From contig CAUWCT010000068.1 in NCBI GenBank assembly GCA_963557065.1, positions 1-16,185 on the forward strand: a DNA stretch of 16,185 nucleotides, in the 5' to 3' direction. Below are positions 6,239-13,134 of the stretch, in pieces. The first letter of the stretch is position 1. Each line of letters begins with the position of its first letter. The DNA is from UMGS1370 sp963557065 (lineage in GTDB: Bacteria > Bacillota > Clostridia > Lachnospirales > Lachnospiraceae). The position numbers were made by a program, and so were the translations under genes. The notes below the pieces were generated by a model. That model saw nothing but the letters and a program-made list of their open reading frames with translations. It did not search any database and had not been told where the DNA came from.

Positions 6239-7216
6239 ATGACAGAGCGGTATACAGAAGTGCTGGAACTGTATGACATGGAGGTCTATGGGGTGAAAAA
6301 AGGCCGGGGAGCATGGATTTTGGATACGGATAAGGGATGCCGGATCTTAAAAGAATACAGGGGGACAGCCCGCCGGCTGGAATTTGAAGCCAACGTGCTG
6401 GAAACGCTGAAAGACAGCAGCGGCCTGAAAACCGATCAGTATGTGAAAAGCAAAGAAGACGGGCTGTTTGCCAATGCCGGAGATGGGACTTGTTTTGTGT
6501 TAAAAGACTGGTTTTCAGATCGGGAGTGCAACTTAAAAGAGTATTCGGAAATCCGCAGCGCAGTGACCAGAATCGGAATGCTTCATCAGATGTTAAGAAG
6601 AGTGGAATTTCAGGAAGAATGGAGCATGGGATCGATTCAGGCAAGACCTCTTTATGAGGAAATGGGACGCCACAACCGGGAAATGAAGAGGGCCAGAAGC
6701 TTTATTCGTGGAAAACGGGGCAAAAGCGAGTTTGAATTATGTGTGATTGACAGCTATTCGGGCTTTTTTGAGCAGGCAAAAGAGGCGGCAGAGGAACTAA
6801 AGGCAATAGAAGAAGAGGAAGAAATGCCTCTGTTTTTATGCCATGGAGACCTGGATCACCACCATGTTTTAATGGGGAGCCAGTATGTAGCGATTGTGGA
6901 ATATAACCGGATGCACCTGGGGGTTCAGGCGGCAGATTTGTACCGGTTTATGCGCAAAGTTATGGAAAAGCATGGATGGAATCTGAAATTGGGCGCTATG
7001 ATGCTGGACGCTTATGAGAGGATTCTTCCCATGTCAAAAAAGGAGAGAAAGTGCCTTTATTATCTGTTTCTGTACCCGGAAAAATACTGGAAGCAGTTAA
7101 ACTATTATTATAATGCAAATAAGGCATGGATACCTGCCAGAAACACAGATAAATTAAAGGCTTTGCAGGAGCAGGAAGAGGCCAGAAGAGCCTTCCTGCA
7201 GGAGATAAAATACTGA
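6239..7216 (+). CDS. CotS-family spore coat protein, kinase-like fold
   Basis: A 325-residue protein of the CotS/YutH-like group inside the aminoglycoside phosphotransferase/choline kinase fold; family members are spore coat proteins made in the mother cell. Seen: a possible ATP-site lysine K38 (RILKEY), a catalytic-loop-like CHGDLDHHHVLM (201-212) with D204, and DLYRFMRKVMEKHGWN (233-248), a stretch typical of the family. The loop asparagine of HGDxxxxN is replaced by H209, and the metal-binding Asp motif (normally IDFD) reads VEYN (220-223), so enzymatic activity is doubtful. An acidic run (EEEEEM, 191-196) precedes the catalytic loop. The start at 6239 has GGAGGGG at 6227-6233; a GTG at 6203 is also in frame but lacks a good ribosome binding site. 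It lies 79 bases after cca and has its own sigma-E-like promoter. Confidence 0.82.
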   Translation: MTERYTEVLELYDMEVYGVKKGRGAWILDTDKGCRILKEYRGTARRLEFEANVLETLKDSSGLKTDQYVKSKEDGLFANAGDGTCFVLKDWFSDRECNLKEYSEIRSAVTRIGMLHQMLRRVEFQEEWSMGSIQARPLYEEMGRHNREMKRARSFIRGKRGKSEFELCVIDSYSGFFEQAKEAAEELKAIEEEEEMPLFLCHGDLDHHHVLMGSQYVAIVEYNRMHLGVQAADLYRFMRKVMEKHGWNLKLGAMMLDAYERILPMSKKERKCLYYLFLYPEKYWKQLNYYYNANKAWIPARNTDKLKALQEQEEARRAFLQEIKY

Positions 7217-7224
7217 AAAAATGC

Positions 7225-7253
7225 TTTCTTTTTTGTATGGCGTATAGTATAAT
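7225..7253 (+). promoter_or_regulatory. probable promoter of the phosphohexomutase gene
   Basis: A perfect TATAAT (7248-7253) with a poor -35 (TTTCTT, 7225-7230, 17-base spacer). Its position rules out the in-frame upstream ATG at 7237 as the translation start for this transcript and supports ATG 7327. Confidence 0.5.
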
Positions 7254-7326
7254 TTGCATAGATAAAAAGAGAGATGGCAGGCATTTTTTGACATCTTTCA
7301 GAGGCAGAGAAGGGAGTAAAGGTTTT

Positions 7327-9066
7327 ATGAAAGACTACATGAAGATTTACAATGAGTGGCTTTCCAATCCGTATTTTGATAAGGAAACAAAAGCGGAGTT
7401 AAAGGCCATTGAAGGGGACGAAAACGAGATTAAAGAAAGATTCTACATGGATCTGGAATTTGGTACAGCAGGTCTTCGGGGAATTATTGGCGCAGGAATC
7501 AACCGGATGAATATTTATGTAGTCCGCCGCGCAACCCAGGGGCTTGCCAATTATATTATCAAGCAGGGGGGAGCAGACAAGGGAGTTGCCATTGCCTATG
7601 ATTCCCGCCATATGTCTCCGGAATTTGCCATGGAAGCAGCTATGACCCTGGCAGCCAACGGCATTAAGGCATATAAGTTTGAGTCTCTGCGCCCGACGCC
7701 GGAATTATCCTTTGCAGTTCGGGAACTGGGATGTATCGCAGGTATCAATATCACTGCCAGCCATAATCCGCCGGAATATAACGGCTACAAAGTATACTGG
7801 GAGGACGGCGCTCAGTTTACCCCGCCCCATGATAAGGGGGTTACAGAAGAGGTTCTGGCAATCGAAGACCTTTCCACAGTAAAGACAACGGATGAAGCTT
7901 CTGCCGTTGCAGCAGGCAAATATGAAGTAATCGGCAAGGAAATTGATGACAAATATATTGCCCAGGTAAAGGCTCAGGTAGTGAATCAGAAGGCCATTGA
8001 CGAGATGCAGGATCAGATTACCATTATCTACACGCCTCTTCATGGCACAGGAAATATTCCGGCCAGACGGGTTATGAAAGAACTGGGATTTGAGCACGTA
8101 TACGTAGTTCCGGAGCAGGAACTGCCGGACGGCAATTTCCCGACCGTCAGCTATCCGAACCCGGAAGCCAGGGAAGCATTTGAACTGGGCCTTGCCATGG
8201 CAAAAGAGAAACATGCAGACCTGGTTCTGGCAACTGACCCGGATGCAGATCGTCTGGGCGTTTATGTAAAAGATGACAAATCCGGAGAATATATTCCTCT
8301 GACCGGCAATATGTCCGGTGCGCTTTTATGCGAATACGTATTAAGTCAGAAGAAAGCGGCAGGAAAGATTCCGGCAGACGGACAGGTTGTAAAGTCCATC
8401 GTTTCTACCAACCTGATTGATGCAGTTGCCAGGGCGTATGGTGTAGAACTGATTGAGGTTCTGACCGGATTTAAGTGGATCGGCCAGCAGATTTTAAAGA
8501 ATGAAAAGACTGGCAGGGGTACATACCTGTTTGGCATGGAAGAAAGCTATGGCTGCCTGATCGGAAGCTATGCAAGAGATAAGGATGCCATTTCTGCAAC
8601 CGCTGCCCTGTGCGAAGCTGCAGCATATTATAAGACCCGGAATATGACTTTGTGGGATGCCATGATTGCAATGTACGAGAAATACGGCTACTACAAAGAT
8701 GCCGTAAAATCCATCGGCCTGTCCGGCATTGAGGGACTTGCCAAGATTCAGGCAATTATGGAAAATCTGCGGGCAAATACTCCGGCAGAAGTAGGCGGAT
8801 ATAAAGTGCTTTCTGCAAGAGACTACAAGCTGGATACCATTAAAGATATGGCAACCGGAGAAGTAAGACCGACCGGGCTTCCGTCCTCCAATGTGCTGTA
8901 CTATGATATGGAAGACGGGGTATGGATGTGCGTAAGACCTTCCGGAACCGAGCCGAAGATCAAGTTCTATTATGGCGTTAAGGGAGTTTCCTTAGAGGAT
9001 GCTGACAAGAAGGCGGCAGATATGGGTGCTGCAGTTCAGGCCATGGTAGATGAGATGTTAAAATAA
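7327..9066 (+). CDS. pgcA: phosphoglucomutase/phosphomannomutase (alpha-D-phosphohexomutase)
   Basis: A 579-residue cytosolic enzyme interconverting glucose 1- and 6-phosphate (and likely the mannose forms), linking glycolysis to UDP-glucose, cell-wall and exopolysaccharide precursors. The four superfamily signatures are in order: the phosphoserine loop TASHNP (143-148, S145), the metal loop DPDADR (304-309), the sugar loop EESYG (405-409) and the phosphate loop RPSGTEPK (537-544). N-terminal GTAGLRG (46-52) is typical of the Firmicute PgcA group, whose usual length is about 575-580. In-frame ATGs exist at 7237 and 7342; 7327 is chosen because AAGGGAG (about 7310-7316) precedes it and the length fits the family. 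The gene is apparently monocistronic, with its own promoter and a strong shared terminator. A phosphopentomutase-like substrate cannot be excluded but the sugar loop favours hexoses. Confidence 0.93.
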   Translation: MKDYMKIYNEWLSNPYFDKETKAELKAIEGDENEIKERFYMDLEFGTAGLRGIIGAGINRMNIYVVRRATQGLANYIIKQGGADKGVAIAYDSRHMSPEFAMEAAMTLAANGIKAYKFESLRPTPELSFAVRELGCIAGINITASHNPPEYNGYKVYWEDGAQFTPPHDKGVTEEVLAIEDLSTVKTTDEASAVAAGKYEVIGKEIDDKYIAQVKAQVVNQKAIDEMQDQITIIYTPLHGTGNIPARRVMKELGFEHVYVVPEQELPDGNFPTVSYPNPEAREAFELGLAMAKEKHADLVLATDPDADRLGVYVKDDKSGEYIPLTGNMSGALLCEYVLSQKKAAGKIPADGQVVKSIVSTNLIDAVARAYGVELIEVLTGFKWIGQQILKNEKTGRGTYLFGMEESYGCLIGSYARDKDAISATAALCEAAAYYKTRNMTLWDAMIAMYEKYGYYKDAVKSIGLSGIEGLAKIQAIMENLRANTPAEVGGYKVLSARDYKLDTIKDMATGEVRPTGLPSSNVLYYDMEDGVWMCVRPSGTEPKIKFYYGVKGVSLEDADKKAADMGAAVQAMVDEMLK

Positions 9067-9075
9067 AATCGAATT

Positions 9076-9121
9076 AAAAAAGCTGAGCCGGGAGAAGCGT
9101 TTTACCCTGACTCAGTTTTTT
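9076..9121. terminator. bidirectional terminator between convergent genes
   Basis: An A-run, CTGAG (9083-9087), a partly paired CCGGG/CCCTG inner stem, CTCAG (9111-9115) and a T-run. The A and T tracts on both sides make it usable from either strand, which fits the mutase gene ending at 9066 and the minus-strand gene ending at 9124. Confidence 0.9.
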
Positions 9122-9123
9122 AA

Positions 9124-9900
9124 TTACTTATTCTGTTCTAAATATTTTTTCAGATCCTTAAATGCGTCATTAAACCGTCTGGAAGTGGCTCCCGGATTGC
9201 CCCGCAAAAGACTTCTGTGATGGGAAGTCAGCCGGCGTCTAAGCTGACGGCGCCGTTCCCAAAGAGCTGCAGTTTCTTCCCGTATATCTTCTGCCCGATC
9301 TGATGCTTCTGCCTTTAGCAGTGCCAGCTGCACCTGCAAATCGTCCAGATCTGCTTTGATTTTGGTCAGAGTTTCCAATACATGGCCCAAATCTAAAGCA
9401 GCACGCACAGATTGAATGGTATCTGTAATAAAGAGCACAGAGACAACAGCCAAAAAAGAAAATTCAACAGCCGGATTGAGAGATAAGACAACTTTTTCAA
9501 TGGGTTTGTGGAGCACTTCTGTCATGAGAATGGTCAAAAAGCCCCATGCAATGGAAGTGCCGAGACAGACGTATCCGTTGAGATTGAATTTCTGGTCGCT
9601 GTAGTCCCAATACCGGACCTTAAACAGTCGTTCCATAATCCAGCCGGTCACATATTCCAGAACAGAAGCGGCAAAAAAGCCGGCAATATATACCAGAATC
9701 AGATTATCTTTAACCGGAAGGGAGACCCACAGCATCATAACCGCCCCGGTGCCGTAAAGAGGAATCATGGGAAGGCGGAGAAAGCCCCGGTTGACCGGAC
9801 GGCGCTTTTGCAGGGAAACAAATGTGGATTCCACAATCCATCCTAAAAAACAATATATATAAAAGAATGTAATCCAGTGATACCATGGATAAGTATACAT
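9124..9900 (-). CDS. putative ABC-transporter type IV (DUF1113-like) membrane protein
   Basis: A 258-residue membrane protein. About five hydrophobic segments are seen: roughly 8-28, 46-62, 66-88, 110-130 and 145-165. The conserved block RYWDYSDQKFNLNGYVCLG (96-114) between segments 3 and 4 is the signature of the family named putative ABC-transporter type IV (PF06541, formerly DUF1113), whose function is unknown. Residues 170-258 form a highly charged, probably coiled-coil cytoplasmic tail rich in Arg and Lys (RRRQLRRRL at 216-224). The frame is open far upstream to 10218, but that part is the antisense of the ABC-F gene. ATG at 9900 has AAAGGA (9908-9913 on the + strand, reverse) seven bases before it. 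It is the only supported minus-strand gene, divergent from the ABC-F gene and convergent with the mutase gene. Confidence 0.82.
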   Translation of the reverse strand: MYTYPWYHWITFFYIYCFLGWIVESTFVSLQKRRPVNRGFLRLPMIPLYGTGAVMMLWVSLPVKDNLILVYIAGFFAASVLEYVTGWIMERLFKVRYWDYSDQKFNLNGYVCLGTSIAWGFLTILMTEVLHKPIEKVVLSLNPAVEFSFLAVVSVLFITDTIQSVRAALDLGHVLETLTKIKADLDDLQVQLALLKAEASDRAEDIREETAALWERRRQLRRRLTSHHRSLLRGNPGATSRRFNDAFKDLKKYLEQNK

Positions 9901-9952
9901 ATTTAAATCCTTTCTGCTTGCAAGAATCAAAGCTGTCATGTAAAATGGGGGA

Positions 9953-10010
9953 GATACCGTTTGAGACGGCGTATCGTCGGCGTATCTTCCAGAGCGGATA
10001 CTGCGCTCTG
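9953..10010. repeat. hairpins and a tandem CGGCGTATC repeat in the divergent intergenic region
   Basis: CGGCGTATC occurs twice with an 11-base period (9967-9975 and 9978-9986). The first copy also forms a hairpin with GATACCGT at 9953-9960. A second, perfect hairpin follows: CAGAGCG (9990-9996) with CGCTCTG (10004-10010). They sit between two divergent genes where both promoters must lie, so a regulator site or leader structure is possible. Only the symmetry is seen. Confidence 0.5.
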
Positions 10011-10019
10011 AATGGTTAC

Positions 10020-10028
10020 TGGTATTAT
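10020..10028 (+). promoter_or_regulatory. possible extended -10 promoter of the ABC-F gene
   Basis: TGG followed by TATTAT (10023-10028) is an extended -10 element. No good -35 is seen at 10000-10005, where the upstream hairpin lies instead. The transcript would start near 10035, about 30 bases before the ABC-F start codon. Confidence 0.4.
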
Positions 10029-10063
10029 AAACGAAAACAGATGGAAGATAAAGAGGTTTTTCT

Positions 10064-11617
10064 ATGAGCATTTTAAATGTAGAACATTTGAGCCATGGGT
10101 TTGGCGACAGAGCGATTTTCAGTGATGTTTCATTCCGGCTTTTAAAGGGAGAGCATATTGGTCTGGTAGGCGCCAACGGAGAGGGAAAGTCTACTTTTAT
10201 GAGCATTATTACAGACAAAATGATGCCGGATGAGGGAAAAGTGGAATGGGCGAAAAATGTGCGGGTTGGATATCTGGATCAGCATACGGTTCTGGAAACA
10301 GGCATGACCATACGGGACGTATTGAAAAGCGCCTTTGCATTTCTTTTTGAAATGGAAGCACAGATGAATGAAATCTGCGACAAGATGGGAGAAGCTTCTG
10401 AGGACGAAATGAACGCCATGATGGAAGAACTGGGAACGATCCAGGATCTGCTGATGGCCCACGATTTTTATATTATCGACGCAAAAGTAGAAGAGATTGC
10501 CAGAGCATTTGAATTAAACGATCTGGGACTGGATAAAGATGTATCTGAACTTTCTGGCGGTCAGAGAACCAAGGTGCTTTTGGCAAAGCTTTTATTGGAG
10601 AAGCCGGATATTCTGCTTTTGGACGAGCCCACCAACTATCTGGATGTTCAGCACATTGAGTGGCTGAAGCGGTATCTTCAGGAATACGAGAACGCCTTTA
10701 TCCTGATCTCCCATGATATTCCGTTTTTAAACAGTGTGGTCAACATTATTTATCACATGGAAAATCAACGGCTGGATCGGTATGTAGGGGATTACGATAA
10801 ATTCCAGGAAGTCTATGCAGCAAAACAGGCTCAATTAGAAGCGGCCTACAAGAGACAGCAGCAGGAAATTGCCCAGCTGGAAGATTTTGTAGCCCGCAAT
10901 AAAGCCAGGGTTTCTACCCGTAATATGGCTATGTCAAGGCAGAAAAAACTGGATAAGATGGAAGTGATTGAACTGGCAAAGGAAAAACCAAAGCCGGAAT
11001 TTCACTTTATGGAAGCCAGAGCGGCCGGAAAATACATTTTTGAGACCCATGATCTGGTAATTGGATATGACGAGCCCCTGTCAAAGCCCATTAATCTGTC
11101 CATGGAACGGGGAGAAAAGCTGGTTTTAAAGGGAGCGAATGGAATCGGAAAGACCACGCTGCTGCGCAGCATTTTAGGAGAAGTGCCGTCTCTTTCCGGA
11201 ACTGTAGAACTGGGAGATTATTTGTATCTGGGATATTTTGAGCAGGAAATGGCTCCGGGCAATACGACTACCTGTATTGAAGAGATCTGGAAAGAATTTC
11301 CTTCTTATACTCAGTATCAGGTTCGCTCAGCGCTTGCAAAATGCGGACTGACCACCAAAAACATTGAGAGTCAGGTACGGGTGCTGTCCGGAGGCGAACA
11401 GGCAAAGGTGAGATTGTGTAAACTGATAAACCGGGAAACCAATGTGCTGTTATTGGACGAGCCCACCAATCATCTGGATATAGACGCAAAAGAAGAACTT
11501 CGGCGTGCGCTGATGGCCTACAAAGGAAGTGTGGTTCTGATTTGCCATGAGCCGGAATTTTATGAGGGACTGGCGACCAGGGTACTGGACTGCGGCGAGT
11601 GGTCGCTGAAGATATAG
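10064..11617 (+). CDS. ABC-F family ATPase (YkpA/YbiT-like)
   Basis: A 517-residue soluble protein with two ATP-binding cassettes and no membrane segment. This is the ABC-F class, whose members act on the ribosome as translation factors or confer resistance to ribosome-targeting antibiotics. NBD1: Walker A GANGEGKST (36-44), LSGGQ (163-167), Walker B ILLLDEP with E188, and switch H217 in ISHD. The inter-domain linker, about 240-320, is charged and helical. NBD2: GANGIGKTT (357-365), LSGGEQ (441-446), LLLDEP with E466, and switch H495 in ICHE instead of the usual SHD. Length and arm region (about 88-160) resemble YkpA/YbiT more than the drug-resistance types, so a housekeeping role is more likely; this is inference. 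The ribosome binding site AAAGAGG is near 10047-10053. Its start overlaps, as ATGA, the stop of a short unsupported frame. Confidence 0.93.
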   Translation: MSILNVEHLSHGFGDRAIFSDVSFRLLKGEHIGLVGANGEGKSTFMSIITDKMMPDEGKVEWAKNVRVGYLDQHTVLETGMTIRDVLKSAFAFLFEMEAQMNEICDKMGEASEDEMNAMMEELGTIQDLLMAHDFYIIDAKVEEIARAFELNDLGLDKDVSELSGGQRTKVLLAKLLLEKPDILLLDEPTNYLDVQHIEWLKRYLQEYENAFILISHDIPFLNSVVNIIYHMENQRLDRYVGDYDKFQEVYAAKQAQLEAAYKRQQQEIAQLEDFVARNKARVSTRNMAMSRQKKLDKMEVIELAKEKPKPEFHFMEARAAGKYIFETHDLVIGYDEPLSKPINLSMERGEKLVLKGANGIGKTTLLRSILGEVPSLSGTVELGDYLYLGYFEQEMAPGNTTTCIEEIWKEFPSYTQYQVRSALAKCGLTTKNIESQVRVLSGGEQAKVRLCKLINRETNVLLLDEPTNHLDIDAKEELRRALMAYKGSVVLICHEPEFYEGLATRVLDCGEWSLKI

Positions 11618-11635
11618 ACGAGATAGCGGCTTGGG

Positions 11636-11660
11636 GGGGGCAATCGCGAAAGCGGCCCCC
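11636..11660 (+). other. GNRA-capped hairpin after the ABC-F gene
   Basis: GGGGGC (11636-11641) pairs with GCCCCC (11655-11660), with an AAT bulge and an inner CGC-GAAA-GCG helix closed by a GNRA tetraloop. The left arm lies in a run of eight G residues (11633-11640). It is a very stable 3' UTR structure that may protect the ABC-F mRNA end. Confidence 0.5.
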
Positions 11661-11688
11661 TGGCAGCTTGTCGGGATGTTTAACAGCA

Positions 11689-11720
11689 AAAATCCCGCAG
11701 GGTGGTGCCTGCGGGATTTT
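11689..11720 (+). terminator. ABC-F transcription terminator
   Basis: Perfect 13-base arms AAAATCCCGCAGG (11689-11701) and CCTGCGGGATTTT (11708-11720) with a 6-base loop. The symmetric A and T ends make it possibly bidirectional. CGGGAT at 11672-11677 could pair with ATCCCG of the left arm instead, giving an alternative fold. Confidence 0.9.
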
Positions 11721-11935
11721 CGGGAATGGTAGGTATAATAAATAAGAAAATGTTTAGGGGGGCCGGACGGCTCGCACCGTCCGGTATGAGTATGAAAAAG
11801 CTTTGTGATTTCAAGTAACCACTTGAAACAAAGGCTCGTTACCCTTTCGGATAACTTGCTTATAGTATATCGGGTAATTGTGTCTGAAATATGACGGTGT
11901 CATAAAAAAAGAATAAACTCTATAAAAATTAAAAA
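11721..11935 (+). other. hairpin-rich intergenic region before mreB, candidate structured RNA
   Basis: No gene is supported between the ABC-F stop (11617) and 12037. Past the terminator the stretch holds a TATAAT at 11734-11739 without a clear -35, and a perfect hairpin CCGGACGG/CCGTCCGG (11763-11784). It also holds a bulged stem CTTTG...TTTCAAGT with ACTTGAAACAAAG (11801-11833), a weaker GTTACCC/GGATAAC stem (11839-11855) and TGAC/GTCA (11892-11902) followed by an A-run. A nine-codon frame, ATG at 11792 to TAA at 11818, lies over the second stem but has no ribosome binding site. I cannot assign it to a known RNA family; it could be a small RNA or regulatory remnants. Confidence 0.4.
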
Positions 11936-11941
11936 AACCCT

Positions 11942-11969
11942 TTGAAAACTCTTCGGGATTGTATATAAT
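11942..11969 (+). promoter_or_regulatory. mreB promoter, sigma-A type
   Basis: TTGAAA (11942-11947), a 16-base spacer and TATAAT (11964-11969) within very AT-rich DNA. The transcript would start near 11976 and have a leader of about 60 bases before ATG 12037. Confidence 0.8.
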
Positions 11970-12036
11970 AAGATAGGAGTCTTACAACTAATTTACAGTT
12001 TTGCACATTGATGCTAAATTTGGAGGAAATTAATAT

Positions 12037-13047
12037 ATGTTTACCATGATGTCCAATGACATTGGAATTGACTTAGGTACTGCCAGTATCCTGGTTTATA
12101 TCAAGGGAAAAGGCGTTGTGTTAAAGGAACCGTCTGTAGTTGCCATTGACCGCGACAACAATAAGATTATGGCGATCGGCGAGGAAGCACGCCTGATGAT
12201 TGGCCGTACCCCGGGCAACATTGTTGCAGTCCGCCCTCTTCGCCAGGGTGTTATTTCTGATTATACAGTTACAGAAAAGATGTTAAAATACTTTATTAAC
12301 AAAGCAGTCGGCAAGAAAACTCTTCGCAAACCCCGCATCAGCGTCTGTATTCCCAGCGGCGCTACAGAAGTAGAGAAAAAGGCGGTTGAAGATGCAACCT
12401 ATCAGGCAGGAGCCAGAGAGGTATCTATTATTGAGGAGCCGGTAGCGGCTGCGATTGGAGCCGGCATTGATATTTCCAAGGCATGCGGTAATATGATCGT
12501 TGATATTGGAGGAGGTACTGCAGATATTGCAGTTATTTCTCTGGGAGGTACGGTAGTCAGCACTTCTATAAAAGTGGCCGGTGATGACTTTGATGAGGCT
12601 CTGGTCCGCTATATGAGAAAGAAACATAATCTTTTGATTGGTGAAAGAACTGCTGAGGAGATTAAGATTAATATCGGTGCAGCATACCGCAGGCCGGAAG
12701 TTTTGACCATGGAAGTCAGGGGACGTAACCTGGTAACCGGTCTTCCAAAGACCATTGTAGTGACTTCTGATGAGACGTTAGAAGCGTTGAGAGAGCCGGC
12801 AATGCAGATTGTAGATGCGGTTCACAGCGTATTAGAGCGTACTCCTCCGGAGTTGGCTGCGGATATTTTTGAGAGAGGTATTGTGCTGACCGGAGGCGGT
12901 TCTCTCCTTAGCGGACTGGATGCCCTGATTGAGGAAAAAACCGGTATTAATACCATGGTAGCGGAAGATCCGCTTACCGCAGTGGCGATTGGTACTGGCA
13001 AATTTATTGAGTTTGCCCATGGAGAGGGCAAAGAGGACTTTAGTTAA
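12037..13047 (+). CDS. MreB-family rod-shape actin homologue (MreB/Mbl-like)
   Basis: A 336-residue bacterial actin that polymerises under the membrane and guides lateral cell-wall synthesis with MreC/D, RodZ and the Rod synthases. ATPase-fold motifs are in order: phosphate-1 IGIDLGTAS (9-17), the connect-1 region IIEEPVAAAIG (131-141), phosphate-2 VDIGGGTADIAV (155-166), and the adenosine motif GIVLTGGGSLL (281-291). Length is typical. The start at 12037 is preceded by GGAGG (12022-12026) at 10 bases; ATG 12046 and 12049 are in-frame alternatives and would shorten the N-terminal amphipathic part. mreC and mreD, which usually follow mreB, are absent, so this is more likely the separately encoded Mbl/MreBH-type copy. 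It has its own promoter and a following terminator-like hairpin, and so appears monocistronic. The MreB family is certain; the paralogue is not. Confidence 0.93.
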   Translation: MFTMMSNDIGIDLGTASILVYIKGKGVVLKEPSVVAIDRDNNKIMAIGEEARLMIGRTPGNIVAVRPLRQGVISDYTVTEKMLKYFINKAVGKKTLRKPRISVCIPSGATEVEKKAVEDATYQAGAREVSIIEEPVAAAIGAGIDISKACGNMIVDIGGGTADIAVISLGGTVVSTSIKVAGDDFDEALVRYMRKKHNLLIGERTAEEIKINIGAAYRRPEVLTMEVRGRNLVTGLPKTIVVTSDETLEALREPAMQIVDAVHSVLERTPPELAADIFERGIVLTGGGSLLSGLDALIEEKTGINTMVAEDPLTAVAIGTGKFIEFAHGEGKEDFS

Positions 13048-13075
13048 GTATCCGCGGGGGGAATCTGGTTTTATG

Positions 13076-13116
13076 CACGCCCAAAGTCCGGACAGCCGTT
13101 TTTGGGCGTGGATTTT
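13076..13116 (+). terminator. terminator-like hairpin after mreB
   Basis: Perfect 10-base arms CACGCCCAAA (13076-13085) and TTTGGGCGTG (13101-13110) with a 15-base loop that itself holds the palindrome GTCCGGAC. The following GATTTTGTCT is only a modest T tract, so termination may be partial and recD2 may be read from here. No separate recD2 promoter was recognised. Confidence 0.65.
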
Positions 13117-13134
13117 GTCTGACAGGAATCATGT

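Noticed and set aside
9885..10067. 60-codon frame covering the spacer and overlapping the ABC-F start
   Set aside because: It runs through the start of the divergent gene and through the hairpins, and no ribosome binding site supports any of its start codons. Only the last codons are mentioned as a weak leader idea.
9901..10218. N-terminal extension of the minus-strand membrane protein back to 10218
   Set aside because: It is the antisense of the ABC-F Walker A region and of the spacer, with no ribosome binding site. ATG 9900 has AAAGGA and begins the recognisable membrane domain.
11633..11640. G8 homopolymer as a phase-variation tract
   Set aside because: It lies after the ABC-F stop codon and outside any promoter, and it is explained by the stem it forms.
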